This document shows, piece after piece, positions 35,993 through 45,100 of a stretch of 60,684 bases of DNA. The stretch comes from Carboxylicivirga sediminis (lineage in GTDB: Bacteria; Bacteroidota; Bacteroidia; Bacteroidales; Marinilabiliaceae). Numbering within the stretch: position 1 is the first letter of the stretch; each line of letters begins with the position of its first letter. The position numbers and the translations under genes are program-made. The DNA is taken from contig NZ_JAGTAR010000033.1 of the NCBI RefSeq assembly GCF_018156225.1, positions 1 through 60,684 of the forward strand. Direction: 5' to 3'. The notes beneath the pieces were generated by a model. That model saw only the letters and a list, made by a program, of their open reading frames with translations, did not search any database and was not told the DNA's origin.

Positions 35993-36220
35993 ATGAACAA
36001 GGATATATTGTTTTACCTCATGATTGGTGTTGGAGCGCTTATTTTTATGGCTTCACTCACCAACTGGGAATGGTTTTTTAAACAAAGAAGGGCACAAACC
36101 ATCATTAAGCTGATGGGACGCAATGGCGCGCGCATCTTCTATGCCATTCTGGGAGCCTTTTTTGCGGCTTTTGGCTGGATGGTGCTGTCAGGAAGAATTG
36201 ATATTGGCTCTTTATTCTGA
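35993..36220 (+). CDS. Small two-helix membrane protein (Imm17-like)
   Basis: This 75-residue protein has two hydrophobic helices (LFYLMIGVGALIFMASL and IFYAILGAFFAAFGWMVLSG). They are joined by a basic WFFKQRRAQTIIKLMGRNGAR loop. The layout and the GRxGARIFY block recall the small 'immunity protein 17' family, but no toxin gene is nearby, so an immunity role is not supported. It sits 11 bp after trkA and may be co-transcribed with it. Function unknown. Confidence 0.65.
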   Translation: MNKDILFYLMIGVGALIFMASLTNWEWFFKQRRAQTIIKLMGRNGARIFYAILGAFFAAFGWMVLSGRIDIGSLF

Positions 36221-36291
36221 TTTTTTCCAAACAACTTGTAACCTTTCTTTTCTATCTTGTATCTCAGCAGAGAAACAAAATACAATTGATT

Positions 36292-36660
36292 ATGGAAGAT
36301 GTTACAATAATGTTTGGCTGGCTGGGCTTTTTTGCCGCTGCTTTTTTCTCATGGTATTATTATCTGCAGGCACGCACCAAAGAACGAACCCTGTTAATTG
36401 AAAAAGGGGCTGATGCCAGCAATTTCTATGCTAAGAAGCCTGAAAGAAGAGGTTTTCGATTTTCATTCCCTTGGCTGAAAATTGGTTTATTACTGGTTGG
36501 AATAGCTTTCGGCTTAATATTTGGTTTTGTACTTACTCATGCCATCTTTCCAAATTCTTTAGGACGCATTGATGAGCCGTTTGTTTTTGGTTCTACAGTG
36601 ATGTTTGGCGGATTAGGAATGATACTGGCACATTTTACTGAGAAAAAGAAAGACCAGTAG
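36292..36660 (+). CDS. Membrane protein of the DUF6249 type
   Basis: From the ATG at 36292 this is 122 residues, with an N-terminal helix (MFGWLGFFAAAFFSWYYYL), a basic linker (LQARTKERTLLIEKGADASNFY) and two more helices. The ERxxLIEKGxD linker is typical of a conserved Bacteroidota membrane-protein family that is usually encoded directly before an ECF sigma factor. That is the case here: its TAG stop overlaps the GTG of the sigma gene by one base. It may belong to the sigma/anti-sigma circuit, but its role is unknown. Confidence 0.75.
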   Translation: MEDVTIMFGWLGFFAAAFFSWYYYLQARTKERTLLIEKGADASNFYAKKPERRGFRFSFPWLKIGLLLVGIAFGLIFGFVLTHAIFPNSLGRIDEPFVFGSTVMFGGLGMILAHFTEKKKDQ

Positions 36661-37211
36661 TGGAAGAGCTTTACATCAAAAAAGTAATAGAAGGCGATGA
36701 GCAAGGATATCGTTATTTTATAAGGCGTTACCAGGACATGGCCTTCTCTATTGCTATTTCTGTTGTAAAAGATGAGTTCTTGGCTGAGGAGGTGGTGCAG
36801 GAGGCTTTTATGAAAGCCTTTGAAAAGATGCCGGCTTTTAAACAGCAATCGAAGTTTAGTACCTGGTTTTACCGCATCATTGTCAACAAAGCATTCAGGC
36901 AGCTGGATAAAGAAAAGAAGTGGAAGAACGAGCCCTTGGTGGCTGTTGAGGATGCCATTGAAACGATAGCGATTGACCAGTTGGAGAGTGATGAGCGCAA
37001 GTACTTTATTAATGAGACACTGAAAGTGATGGCGCCCAACGAGAGCCTTGCTCTTCGTTTGTTTTACCTGGAGGAGTTGTCGTTAAATGAGGTTGGCGAT
37101 ATTACCGGGTGGTCGGCTAGTAAGTTGAAAGTGGTTATACACCGCGCCAGAAAGAGTTTTTACTCTCATCTGAATGCCATACTGAAGAAGGAATCGAGAT
37201 TGATAATCTGA
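36660..37211 (+). CDS. ECF RNA polymerase sigma factor
   Basis: The start is GTG, overlapping the preceding stop by one base. The 183-residue protein has region 2 (YFIRRYQDMAFSIAISVVKDEFLAEEVVQEAFMKAFEKM) and region 2.4 (FSTWFYRIIVNKAFRQLDKEKK). Region 4 (NESLALRLFYLEELSLNEVGDITGWSASKLKVVIHRARKSFY) forms the promoter -35 binding helix-turn-helix. It should direct core polymerase to a stress- or envelope-linked regulon. The membrane protein encoded next is the likely regulator. Confidence 0.92.
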   Translation: MEELYIKKVIEGDEQGYRYFIRRYQDMAFSIAISVVKDEFLAEEVVQEAFMKAFEKMPAFKQQSKFSTWFYRIIVNKAFRQLDKEKKWKNEPLVAVEDAIETIAIDQLESDERKYFINETLKVMAPNESLALRLFYLEELSLNEVGDITGWSASKLKVVIHRARKSFYSHLNAILKKESRLII

Positions 37212-37227
37212 TAATACTTAAGATGTG

Positions 37228-37578
37228 ATGGAAGAGTTGAATGACCGTAAATTAAAATCACTGCTAAAAGATAGTCGGGTGGAAATGCCTTTTTCCGACT
37301 TTGAGAGTAAACTGATGACGCGTGTAAAAACTGAGTTGCATGGGCGTCGGTCTGTAGTAAAAAGTATTCGCCTTTCGTGGTTATTTTTTGTAATGGGTGC
37401 TTTCTTTGGGCTAGCTCTGAATATTCTGCTTCCGTGGATGCCATTTGAGCTGGCGGGTATCAGCCTTCATTTTATCAAATACCCCATATTGCTTATTACT
37501 TTGGTGGTTATTATCTGGCAACTGGATGAAATGATAAGACTCACACTAAGGCATAAAAGGCATAAACGCCTTAGTTAG
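37228..37578 (+). CDS. Small membrane protein, possible anti-sigma partner
   Basis: The ATG at 37228 (or GTG at 37225) gives about 116 residues. A 45-residue acidic/basic cytoplasmic head (ELNDRKLKSLLKDSRVEMPFSDFESKLM) precedes two hydrophobic helices near 50-70 and 80-100 and a basic tail (LRHKRHKRLS). There is no HxxxCxxC zinc anti-sigma motif. Its place directly after the ECF sigma gene (16 bp) suggests a membrane anti-sigma factor or regulator. This is inferred from position only. Its last 8 bp overlap the convergent histidine kinase gene. Confidence 0.65.
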   Translation: MEELNDRKLKSLLKDSRVEMPFSDFESKLMTRVKTELHGRRSVVKSIRLSWLFFVMGAFFGLALNILLPWMPFELAGISLHFIKYPILLITLVVIIWQLDEMIRLTLRHKRHKRLS

Positions 37579-40003
37579 TGTCATGTGGATGGGTAAAATA
37601 AAATTTTGATCCAACACCAGGTGTGCTTTCAACATGAATTTTGCCACCCAGAAGTTCAACTAAATTTTTGGCAATCGAAAGCCCCAGCCCTGTTCCGCCC
37701 AGGTTGGCCCCAAAGCGTTCTTCTTCTCTAAAAAATCGATCAAAAATCTGCAATACCCGTTCTTTCTTTATACCTACACCTGTATCTTTCACATAAAAGG
37801 TGAGTTCACTGTTATCGCTGCTATAAACCCCAAACTCGATGGTTCCGTCTTCGGTAAATTTAACGGCATTTTCAAGCAGGTTAGTCAGTATCTGCCGCAG
37901 GCGGGTTACATCTGTATTTATTACAAGCAGGCCTTCTTTCAGATTAGGTCCAATGCAATAGGTACAGTCCAGGTTTTCTTTGCCAAGGCGTTTAATTCGG
38001 AGTTGGAATATCTCCAGCAGGTGTTCAAACAGTTGTTTAATGCAAACTTCTGCCTTAACAATTTTCAGCTGCGAAGCCTCAATCTTTGAAATGTCAATAA
38101 TATCAGAGATAATGCGCAGAAGCTGTTGCGAATTTTCCTCAATAATATTCAGGTAGCGTTCCCTTTCATGAATATTGATAGACTGGTCCTTGAGTAAATC
38201 AGTGAATCCCACTATGCCATTCATCGGTGTTCTGATTTCGTGACTCATATTGGACAGAAACGCCGTTTTTAAGCGGTCACTCTCTTCGGCTTTAAACTTA
38301 GCTTTCTTTAATTCGTCATTAATGCCTTTTAATATCTCATTTTGCTGGCGCAGCAACACCTCTTTGTACCTGAGTTCGTCAGTTGTTCTTCTTAGGTCGG
38401 TTACATCAATCAGCGATACAATGATTTTACTCCATGATTGCTCATAGCCATACGGAATTTTAACGGTTACCGAAACGTGAATTTTATTCCCTTTAAATGT
38501 GATGTGTTCCGACTCTGTTTCGTATTGGTTTTTACCATTGTAAAAGGCGATAAGTTCTTCTGCAAAATCATCAAGGGCTTCATCGGCAAATACCTTATGG
38601 ATGTTGTTCAGAATAAAGTCTTTGTTGGCCGCCTCCATATACTGGACCGTGGCTTTATTGATATTATTTATTTTAACACTTAGTGAGCACTGGCGCACAA
38701 AATCCCGGTTTTCTCGTATGTATTTTTCAACATCCTTTACGCCACTTTTGTATAAATTATCCAACAGTTTTTTTGTCTCACTAAAGTCCTCCTCCCAAAG
38801 CGAGATGGGCGAATCTTCAAACAGTAGTTTGAATCGTTCTTCGCTTAAGGTTAGGTCGGTGTGCATCAATTGCCGGCGGCTTATCTCCTTTTTTAAATTC
38901 TCATTGGCATCTGACAGGTCGAGTGTACGCTGTAGCACGGCCTTTTTTAGTCGACGATTAAAGAGGAAGAACACCAGGAGGGTGAGTAGGGATATGATGA
39001 CGATGCCCAGCAGTATATACAGCACTTCTTTAATTCGACGGTTATTTAATATCTGGTAATCTTCATACAAAAAGCCGTCGATACTATAAAGAGGTTGCAG
39101 CAGGCCCATTTCAACAAAGGTATCGGCAATATAATTCCAGCGTTCGGGATTCATATGACCCGGTTCAATTAGCTTGGGCATCACCAGGTCTTCCATGGTG
39201 AGGGCTTCATAGTTCAGGAATTCCCTTGTAAGAGAAGGATTGTATTTGTTGATAATGATATCAATAAGTTCCTCTTTATTATCCATTGCATACACCCAAC
39301 CTTCCATTGATGCTTTCAGAAATCTATCGGTCAGGTCTTTATTATTTTCTACCATCGACTGGGTCGTGAACAGGATATCACCATACAAATCGATACCATA
39401 GGAGCGAGGCTTGAAAATTAAAGGTTCAACTCCCGCTTGCTCCAGAAAATAGGGAGCGTCGGTGATATAGGTGGATATGGCATCGGTATTGCCTTCAATT
39501 AAATCATTGATATATCCGATGGAACTGCCATAGATATAATTACTGTCAGGTACAGCTAGTTTATTTAATAAGGCTTTGGTAGAGGCTAAGCCATTTAAAC
39601 CGGATGATATCCGTTTTGTTTTAAGATCTTCTATAAAACGGATGCCTGTATCTTTTCGGCTCAATATTATTTCAGGCGAATGCTGAAAAATAGCGGCTAA
39701 AGCTACCACCGGAATATTGTTGTTGCGCGTTATGATTAACCGTGCCGATTCAAGTCCAAAATCGGCACGACCTGATATGACCTCATCCACAAAGTTAACA
39801 GAGGTGTTGCCTTCTTTAACAATGACTTCTAATCCTTCTTTCTGATAAAATCCCTTTTCAATGGCCGCATAAAAGCCGGCAAACTGAAACTGATGACGCC
39901 ATTTAAGCTGTAGCACAACGGTATCTGCCTGCTGAGAGGCAAATAGTGTGAGGTGCATCATTAAAAGCGGTATTACTGCAAAAAGCTTAAGGGCTCGTTT
40001 CAT
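37571..40003 (-). CDS. Histidine kinase with NMT1/THI5-type periplasmic sensor domain
   Basis: The ATG at 40003 starts a signal peptide (MKRALKLFAVIPLLMMHLTLF). The 810-residue protein then has a substrate-binding-like domain (about 30-325) opening with VVLQLKWRHQFQFAGFYAAIEKGFYQKEGL, the pattern of NMT1/THI5 proteins that bind thiamine pyrimidine precursors. A membrane helix follows (VLYILLGIVIISLLTLLVFFLF, about 335-355), then a coiled coil, a PAS domain (about 390-540), HisKA with phospho-His in SNMSHEIRTPMNG near 585, and HATPase_c with DTGVGI and GTGLGLSIAKNLVELLGG. It is probably a sensor kinase for a small ligand such as a pyrimidine or sulfonate. No response-regulator receiver is fused or adjacent. 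Confidence 0.9.
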   Translation of the reverse strand: MKRALKLFAVIPLLMMHLTLFASQQADTVVLQLKWRHQFQFAGFYAAIEKGFYQKEGLEVIVKEGNTSVNFVDEVISGRADFGLESARLIITRNNNIPVVALAAIFQHSPEIILSRKDTGIRFIEDLKTKRISSGLNGLASTKALLNKLAVPDSNYIYGSSIGYINDLIEGNTDAISTYITDAPYFLEQAGVEPLIFKPRSYGIDLYGDILFTTQSMVENNKDLTDRFLKASMEGWVYAMDNKEELIDIIINKYNPSLTREFLNYEALTMEDLVMPKLIEPGHMNPERWNYIADTFVEMGLLQPLYSIDGFLYEDYQILNNRRIKEVLYILLGIVIISLLTLLVFFLFNRRLKKAVLQRTLDLSDANENLKKEISRRQLMHTDLTLSEERFKLLFEDSPISLWEEDFSETKKLLDNLYKSGVKDVEKYIRENRDFVRQCSLSVKINNINKATVQYMEAANKDFILNNIHKVFADEALDDFAEELIAFYNGKNQYETESEHITFKGNKIHVSVTVKIPYGYEQSWSKIIVSLIDVTDLRRTTDELRYKEVLLRQQNEILKGINDELKKAKFKAEESDRLKTAFLSNMSHEIRTPMNGIVGFTDLLKDQSINIHERERYLNIIEENSQQLLRIISDIIDISKIEASQLKIVKAEVCIKQLFEHLLEIFQLRIKRLGKENLDCTYCIGPNLKEGLLVINTDVTRLRQILTNLLENAVKFTEDGTIEFGVYSSDNSELTFYVKDTGVGIKKERVLQIFDRFFREEERFGANLGGTGLGLSIAKNLVELLGGKIHVESTPGVGSKFYFTHPHDTN

Positions 40004-40097
40004 CAAAAAGAGACTGGTTATTCGACGTCTGAATATACAATCTTTTTTTGAGCCTTAAAAATATGCATTGATTGGCCGTAATACCGCAGGCGATTGA

Positions 40098-41942
40098 TTA
40101 GTTTATGGTTACTTCATCGATAAAGAGCCAGGCTTTGTTACCCTTTCCATTGTGCCATGCAGGGCATGTTTCAACGTTTTTAACCTTTACTTTGAAATAG
40201 CGGGCATTTATATCTTCCTGCTGAATGCTGAAGCGCTGTCGGGCATAGTTGTTACGTTGCTCTGGTTCTTTTACAGCTATTTTAACTGCTGGGGTGTATG
40301 TACTGCCATCATTTGACCAGCTCACTTCAATATATGATGGGAAGAAAATCCAGTTTTCAGGATTATGCATGGCACCTATAGTGATTTCGTTGGCTGTAAC
40401 GGCCGTTTCAAATTCAATCACCATCTCCGCATCGTTGCCTTCAAAGCCCAGCCAGTAACCATCGTTATGAAAGCGGTTACCTGCTTCGCCATCGATAAGC
40501 CCGGCGGCACCTTTACCTTTGTATTTTGGGTGTGGGGCTTTGGTCAGCTCTATCTTGTGGCCAATAGCTTTGTGTTTAAAGGTTTGACGTTTTACAGGGA
40601 TGTCATCAGCACTGGCATATTCCCATTTCAGATACTCAGCTTTTAGTTCTTCTACTTTCCCCGGATATTGCTTGGCCAGGTTCAGCATTTCTGTGCTGTC
40701 CGTTGTTAGGTTGACCAAAAACAGCATATCATTGTCGGGGTCGAGTACTCCTTTACCGCTCTGGTCCTGCGGATAACCAATCAGCTTCCAGTCGCCCTGG
40801 CGTATGGCCCAGCTGCCACCGCTTTTCCATATGAATTGTTCATGTTCACTGGCGCTATTCTTTTCGATGACCTTTCGCAGGCTTATACCTTCCACCTCGG
40901 CAGGCAGCGATTTGATTTGACAATAGTCGGCAATGGTAGGCAACCAATCAATGTTAAAGGCCATCTGATTGCGCTGTTGCTGCTGTTTAATTTTTTTTGG
41001 GTAGCTGATTATAGCGGGCACACGTATACCTCCTTCGAACAACGAGAATTTAGACCCTCTGTATGGACCGGCGCTTCCTCCGCCACCAAAAGTACGGGTT
41101 TCGTTACTGTGGCCATGGTCCGATTGCAAAATAACTATGGTATTATCTTTTAAGCCTTGCTCATCAAGTGTTTTGATGAGCTGGCCAATATATTCATCTA
41201 TGGTGGATACAAAGGCGGCATAGTCGCGGCGTGGCATATCCATATCCTTATAATACTCGCGCCACTGGCTTTTGGGTTGCAAGGGATAGTGAGGCATATT
41301 AATGGCGTAATACATAAAAAACGGTTGGTCTTTATGTGTGGTGATGTATTCACTGGCTTTTGCTGCCATCAGGTCACCAAAATACTCACCGTCATGCCAT
41401 ACCTCTTGACCGTTTTCCCATAAATCGTGGCGGTTAGGACCGTTCCAGTAAAAGAAGTGGGAGTAATTGTCGATGCAGCCTCCCATGTGCCCAAACGAAT
41501 AGTCGAAGCCCTGACCCAGAGGCCTGGTTTCGGGCGTGTAGCCAATGTGCCATTTGCCAATATGAGCCGTTTGATAACCATTAGCTTTCATTATTTCGGC
41601 GATGGTTACTTTTTCGCTGGGCATACCGCTATGGCCTGCCTGTGATGATGCATTGCCCGGTAAACCGGCCTTGTGCGGGTTTTGTCCGGTTAGCATTGAT
41701 GCCCTTGATGGCGAACAGACCGGTGCTGCCACATAAAACTGATTAAACTGAACCCCCGATTGTGCCAGGGCATCCATATGCGGGGTGTACAAATCCGTTG
41801 CCCCATAGCAGTTCATATCAACCGTGCCCTGATCGTCGGTAAGAATAATAATAACGTTGGGGCGTTTACCTTTACTGCCGGATGCATCAGCATTTATTAT
41901 TCCGGCAATCATCATCAGTGTAACAATGGCGTGTCGTATCAT
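40098..41942 (-). CDS. Secreted sulfatase with C-terminal discoidin-like domain
   Basis: The ATG at 41942 (MIRHAIVTLMMIAGIINADA) begins a signal peptide. A longer start nine codons upstream is possible but less likely. The family S1 sulfatase domain has RPNVIIILTDDQG (metal-binding Asp pair), the formylglycine site CSPSRASMLTG with Cys at residue 76, GKWHIGY, and HSNETRTFGGGGSAGPYRGSK. It hydrolyses sulfate esters, probably on marine sulfated polysaccharides. It needs anaerobic or aerobic formylglycine maturation, not encoded here. The last 150 residues (GYWLGFEGNDAEMVIEFE; WSNDGSTYTPAVKI; ARYFKVKVKNV) form a beta-sandwich like F5/8 type C carbohydrate-binding domains. It stands alone, with no SusCD pair nearby. 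Confidence 0.9.
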   Translation of the reverse strand: MIRHAIVTLMMIAGIINADASGSKGKRPNVIIILTDDQGTVDMNCYGATDLYTPHMDALAQSGVQFNQFYVAAPVCSPSRASMLTGQNPHKAGLPGNASSQAGHSGMPSEKVTIAEIMKANGYQTAHIGKWHIGYTPETRPLGQGFDYSFGHMGGCIDNYSHFFYWNGPNRHDLWENGQEVWHDGEYFGDLMAAKASEYITTHKDQPFFMYYAINMPHYPLQPKSQWREYYKDMDMPRRDYAAFVSTIDEYIGQLIKTLDEQGLKDNTIVILQSDHGHSNETRTFGGGGSAGPYRGSKFSLFEGGIRVPAIISYPKKIKQQQQRNQMAFNIDWLPTIADYCQIKSLPAEVEGISLRKVIEKNSASEHEQFIWKSGGSWAIRQGDWKLIGYPQDQSGKGVLDPDNDMLFLVNLTTDSTEMLNLAKQYPGKVEELKAEYLKWEYASADDIPVKRQTFKHKAIGHKIELTKAPHPKYKGKGAAGLIDGEAGNRFHNDGYWLGFEGNDAEMVIEFETAVTANEITIGAMHNPENWIFFPSYIEVSWSNDGSTYTPAVKIAVKEPEQRNNYARQRFSIQQEDINARYFKVKVKNVETCPAWHNGKGNKAWLFIDEVTIN

Positions 41943-42038
41943 ATCATTTGGCGTTTTGCTGCAGGACAAAAATACGCCGAAGCCACGGCAACGATGATTA
42001 TTGCTGGTTCAGAAAGAGGGAGAGATGTTCAGAAGCAT

Positions 42039-43079
42039 CTACTCTACATAAATAAGCTTGTCTTGCTGTTCGATGAGTTCACCAAAGCACACAGGAGCTA
42101 TATCATTTTGCTTTAACAATTGTTCCACCTCTTCAACCGCAAAGTCTTCAGCCGCTATCAGCAAGCCGCCGCTTGTTTGCGGGTCGCACAGTGTGTGTCG
42201 GTAGGTTTCATCTTTCAATACCACCTGATGGCCATAGCTCAGCCAGTTGCGGCCGGTACCTCCAGGCATGCAGTTTTGGTCAATATAATCTTGCAGCATT
42301 GGCAGCTTAGGCACCAGTTCGTATGCTAATTTAGCCGATAGCTGACTGCCTTCACACATCTCACTCAGATGGCCTATCAAGCTAAATCCCGTCACGTCTG
42401 TCATGGCTTTGACGCCGTCAATAGTTGCTAACTCAGCTCCCAGCTTATTGAGTTGACTCATGAGTGTTGGAGCTATGTGGGCATGCTCATCCTTCAAAAT
42501 ACCTTTTTTCTGAGCTGTAGACAGAATACCAACGCCAAGGGGCTTTGTCAGGTATAGTTTACAGCCTTTAGTGGCTGTATCGTTGCACTTGAGTTTAGCA
42601 ATATCAACGCGGCCGGTTACTGCCAGTCCGAAAATAGGTTCAGGACTGTCAATACTATGGCCACCTGCGAGCACGATGCCCGCTTCTTTGCAGGCTTGTC
42701 GTCCGCCATCCATCACTTGTGAAGCCACTTCGGGCGATAGTTTATTGATGGGCCAGCCCAATATAGCAATGGCCAGCAAAGGCTGACCACCCATGGCATA
42801 AATATCGCTAATGGCATTGGCGGCAGCAATCTTGCCAAAAGTAAATGCGTCATCAACTATGGGCATAAAAAAATCGGTGGTGCTAATGATGGCTGTGCCA
42901 TCGCCCATGTCGTATACCGCTGCATCATCACGACTGTCGTTGCCTACCAGCAACTTATTGTCGTGTATAGGGGTGATATTGCTTTTTAGGATATCAGTTA
43001 ATACCGAAGGGGCTATTTTACAACCGCATCCGGCACCATGACTATATTGTGTTAGCTTAACTTCTGATAAATTGCTCAT
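42039..43079 (-). CDS. selD: Selenide, water dikinase (selenophosphate synthetase)
   Basis: This 346-residue protein makes selenophosphate from selenide and [19 protein letters not shown] gives the catalytic Cys18 and Lys21, so it is the Cys and not the selenocysteine form. [34 protein letters not shown] (about 65-98) holds metal- and ATP-binding Asp residues, and SGGLLIAAE lies near the end. The start overlaps the mnmH gene by 23 bp, so the donor enzyme and its user are co-translated. With only MnmH alongside, the selenophosphate is probably used for tRNA 2-selenouridine. Selenoprotein genes (selA, selB, selC) are not seen in the window. Confidence 0.95.
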   Translation of the reverse strand: MSNLSEVKLTQYSHGAGCGCKIAPSVLTDILKSNITPIHDNKLLVGNDSRDDAAVYDMGDGTAIISTTDFFMPIVDDAFTFGKIAAANAISDIYAMGGQPLLAIAILGWPINKLSPEVASQVMDGGRQACKEAGIVLAGGHSIDSPEPIFGLAVTGRVDIAKLKCNDTATKGCKLYLTKPLGVGILSTAQKKGILKDEHAHIAPTLMSQLNKLGAELATIDGVKAMTDVTGFSLIGHLSEMCEGSQLSAKLAYELVPKLPMLQDYIDQNCMPGGTGRNWLSYGHQVVLKDETYRHTLCDPQTSGGLLIAAEDFAVEEVEQLLKQNDIAPVCFGELIEQQDKLIYVE

Positions 43080-44130
43080 TGAATACTTCGATTAAGGTTT
43101 CTGCGTTTTTATGCGCATTGGTGTTTTGCATGGCAATAAAACGGATATCATCAGTCATCCGTTTCTCAATCCCTCTTTTGTAATATTTGTCGTAATAGCC
43201 AAGTGTAAGCAGGGCTACCTCGTAAAAATTATCATTAGCCAGGTACTCCAGCGCCTTTTTTGATACATCATTGCCCAGGCGCTTTGATATGCGACCAATT
43301 GCATTTTCAAGCTTGCTCTTATCACCTAAAGCATATTCGTCAACCAGTAAATGAGCTCTTTCTTCTTTACTGATTTCAACAAAAAACAAAGGTGATTGCC
43401 GCATCTTATGAAACAAGTGCATGGGGATATTAACATCGCCAATGTTAGGACTTTCATCCTCGACCCATATGGGGCGCGAAAAGTCAAACTGTCGCCATTG
43501 CCAGTACAGATTATTCTCAAACTGCTCGGTGGTTGGCTGCTTGTCCATTCCGATGTTTCCAAAAGCCGAACCTTTATGAGAAGCTAAGCCTTCGAGGTCG
43601 AGCACCTGGTGTCCCATTTCTTGTATTTGATGCAAAATGTGGGTTTTTCCGCTACCCGTGTACCCGCCCAATAACAGTAACTGGCCTTTGTCAAAGTTAT
43701 TTTGAGCCTCGCGACGGTAAGCTTTATATCCCTTGGTGATGACATAAACCTTGTTAAAGCCATTATCCTTGAGGTGCTGAGCAAAGGCATGACTGCGCAT
43801 ACCGCCCCGCCAGCAGTGAATCACTATATGCTTATCAGGTGCTGCATTGATTGATTCATCAATAAACCATTGTAGCTTAGGTGTAACATACTGGTAACCC
43901 AAAGCAACTGCGTCTTCCTGCGATTGCTGCTTATACACAGTGCCCACATGAGCTCTTTCCTCATTGCTAAAAAGAGGAATGTTAGTGGCGTTAGGAATAT
44001 GACCCTTTTCAAATTCGCCTGGCGAGCGTACATCCACTAATGGCAGGTGACTGAAGTTATTGAGGTATTCTGTTATGCTTATATCTTTTGGCATGGCGCA
44101 AAGGTAGTCATTTAGACTATACGTTGTCAT
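43057..44130 (-). CDS. mnmH: tRNA 2-selenouridine synthase
   Basis: This 357-residue protein (SelU/YbbB) has an N-terminal rhodanese domain ([23 protein letters not shown]; catalytic Cys106 in [10 protein letters not shown]) and a C-terminal P-loop domain (Walker [10 protein letters not shown] at 155-163; [21 protein letters not shown]). It converts 2-thiouridine at wobble position 34 to geranylated and then 2-selenouridine, using selenophosphate. The N-terminal 12 residues may be extra, since a second ATG at 44094 also fits the family. It forms a two-gene operon with selD, overlapping by 23 bp. Confidence 0.94.
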   Translation of the reverse strand: MTTYSLNDYLCAMPKDISITEYLNNFSHLPLVDVRSPGEFEKGHIPNATNIPLFSNEERAHVGTVYKQQSQEDAVALGYQYVTPKLQWFIDESINAAPDKHIVIHCWRGGMRSHAFAQHLKDNGFNKVYVITKGYKAYRREAQNNFDKGQLLLLGGYTGSGKTHILHQIQEMGHQVLDLEGLASHKGSAFGNIGMDKQPTTEQFENNLYWQWRQFDFSRPIWVEDESPNIGDVNIPMHLFHKMRQSPLFFVEISKEERAHLLVDEYALGDKSKLENAIGRISKRLGNDVSKKALEYLANDNFYEVALLTLGYYDKYYKRGIEKRMTDDIRFIAMQNTNAHKNAETLIEVFNEQFIRS

Positions 44131-44265
44131 CGCTGTGATGAAGATGAAGATTTGATGTGCATGTAATGTGTTATATGCCTAACTTAGTTTTTTTTCAATT
44201 GGTAAACTTCTAAGGAGTAAGTTTTGCAATTGCTCCCGGAGTTTTTTACAACAAACGAATCAACA

Positions 44266-44703
44266 ATGGTAAACCCTAAAAACTTTTTTCTGGATAAAGA
44301 AAAGCTGCGTACTATAGATACAATTCGCATTATCTATTTGATGGTGTTTATGGTTTGCTTTGCATTAACCGAAGCAGGCAGGTATATATATCGTCCGTTT
44401 ATTTACGCCAATAACATTAATGACTTTGGTATTGCCGATTCTATGGGTAATTCAGGAGGCATTATTGTTCAAATATTTTTTGGTCTCATGCTTGTCAATC
44501 CAACAAAAACAAAGGGGTTGCGGCTTATTGGGTTTTTTGTGATAGGTTACGTTCTTTATGAAGTGGCTCAACTCATATTGCCTAAAGGAGTGTTTGATTG
44601 GAAAGATATTTATGCAACGCTGATTGGTGGTCTCATAGCTTTGGGATTATTTCTCTTGCTGAATAAACTTGTAAAAGGCAATAAGACTATTTATAAGTTT
44701 TAA
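44266..44703 (+). CDS. VanZ-like small membrane protein
   Basis: The ATG at 44266 gives 145 residues. After a charged N-terminus there are four hydrophobic segments (RIIYLMVFMVCFALTEAGRY; GIIVQIFFGLMLV; GLRLIGFFVIGYVLYEVAQLIL; IYATLIGGLIALGLFLLL). The acidic FDWKDIYATLIGGLIAL block near residue 115 resembles the D-x-x-x-N/T-x-x-G pattern of VanZ-family proteins. The function is unknown. It is the last + strand gene before a long run of - strand genes and ends at the repeat-rich intergenic region. Confidence 0.7.
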   Translation: MVNPKNFFLDKEKLRTIDTIRIIYLMVFMVCFALTEAGRYIYRPFIYANNINDFGIADSMGNSGGIIVQIFFGLMLVNPTKTKGLRLIGFFVIGYVLYEVAQLILPKGVFDWKDIYATLIGGLIALGLFLLLNKLVKGNKTIYKF

Positions 44704-44811
44704 AAATCGGATAAATAGGCTAATATCAGCATTCTGGGCTTGGGTAAAAAAAACGACTGGTGACACAGTTTATTGAACAGACCCTGAACAGCCCCCGAAG
44801 GAATCCATTTT

Positions 44812-44956
44812 TTACGCGTAGGAGCTAATGTTACGCCCGTAGGAGGGTACTTTACGACTGTAGGAGCTTATCTTACGCTCGTAGGAGCCTATTTTACGGT
44901 GGTAGGAGCCTATCTTACGCCTGTAGGAAAGCATCAAACGGTCAGAGGTGTGAAAA
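44812..44956. repeat. Tandem array A of 21-bp units
   Basis: Seven consecutive units start at 44812, 44831, 44852, 44873, 44894, 44915 and 44936. The first unit has 19 bp, the others exactly 21, and the last is degenerate. The shared core is TTACGnnnGTAGGAGCCTA, with a variable three-base position after TTACG. The period equals two turns of B-DNA. No start codon or ribosome site makes it a credible coding region. Confidence 0.85.
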
Positions 44957-45002
44957 AAGACTGATTTGCAGCTTCAAATTGAATGTCTACGCCAATTTCC
45001 GA

Positions 45003-45086
45003 CAATTGCTGGCGCATGTTTGCAATCCGTGCCTTTTATCTTCGTAGCACAGATTACAAATCTGCGCTAGCCATTGGATAAATTGA
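45003..45086. repeat. REP-like palindromic element, copy 1
   Basis: This 84-bp element matches a second copy at 45349-45433, with a few substitutions and a 1-bp difference. It contains the perfect palindrome CAGATTACAAATCTG (45050-45064). The partner palindrome at its left end is decayed here (GTTTGCAATCCG). The layout is two short palindromes about 20 bp apart, between GCTGGCGC and GCGCTAGC ends. It looks like a REP/BIME-type element spread by a RAYT transposase. No transposase is present in the window. Confidence 0.75.
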
Positions 45087-45100
45087 CTGACAGATCAGTG

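Noticed and set aside
35993-36220. Immunity protein of a toxin system
   Set aside because: The sequence recalls a small immunity-protein family, but no toxin gene, secretion effector or paired gene is nearby.
41760-42116. A + strand ORF over the sulfatase and selD junction
   Set aside because: It is antisense to two well-supported genes and has no recognisable motif. The same applies to the + strand ORFs inside mnmH, guaC, xseA and the TPR kinase genes.
44812-44956. Possible small protein with a seven-residue repeat encoded by array A on the - strand
   Set aside because: One - strand frame is open through several units because 21 is a multiple of three. It has no credible start or ribosome site, and the unit varies without regard to codon position.
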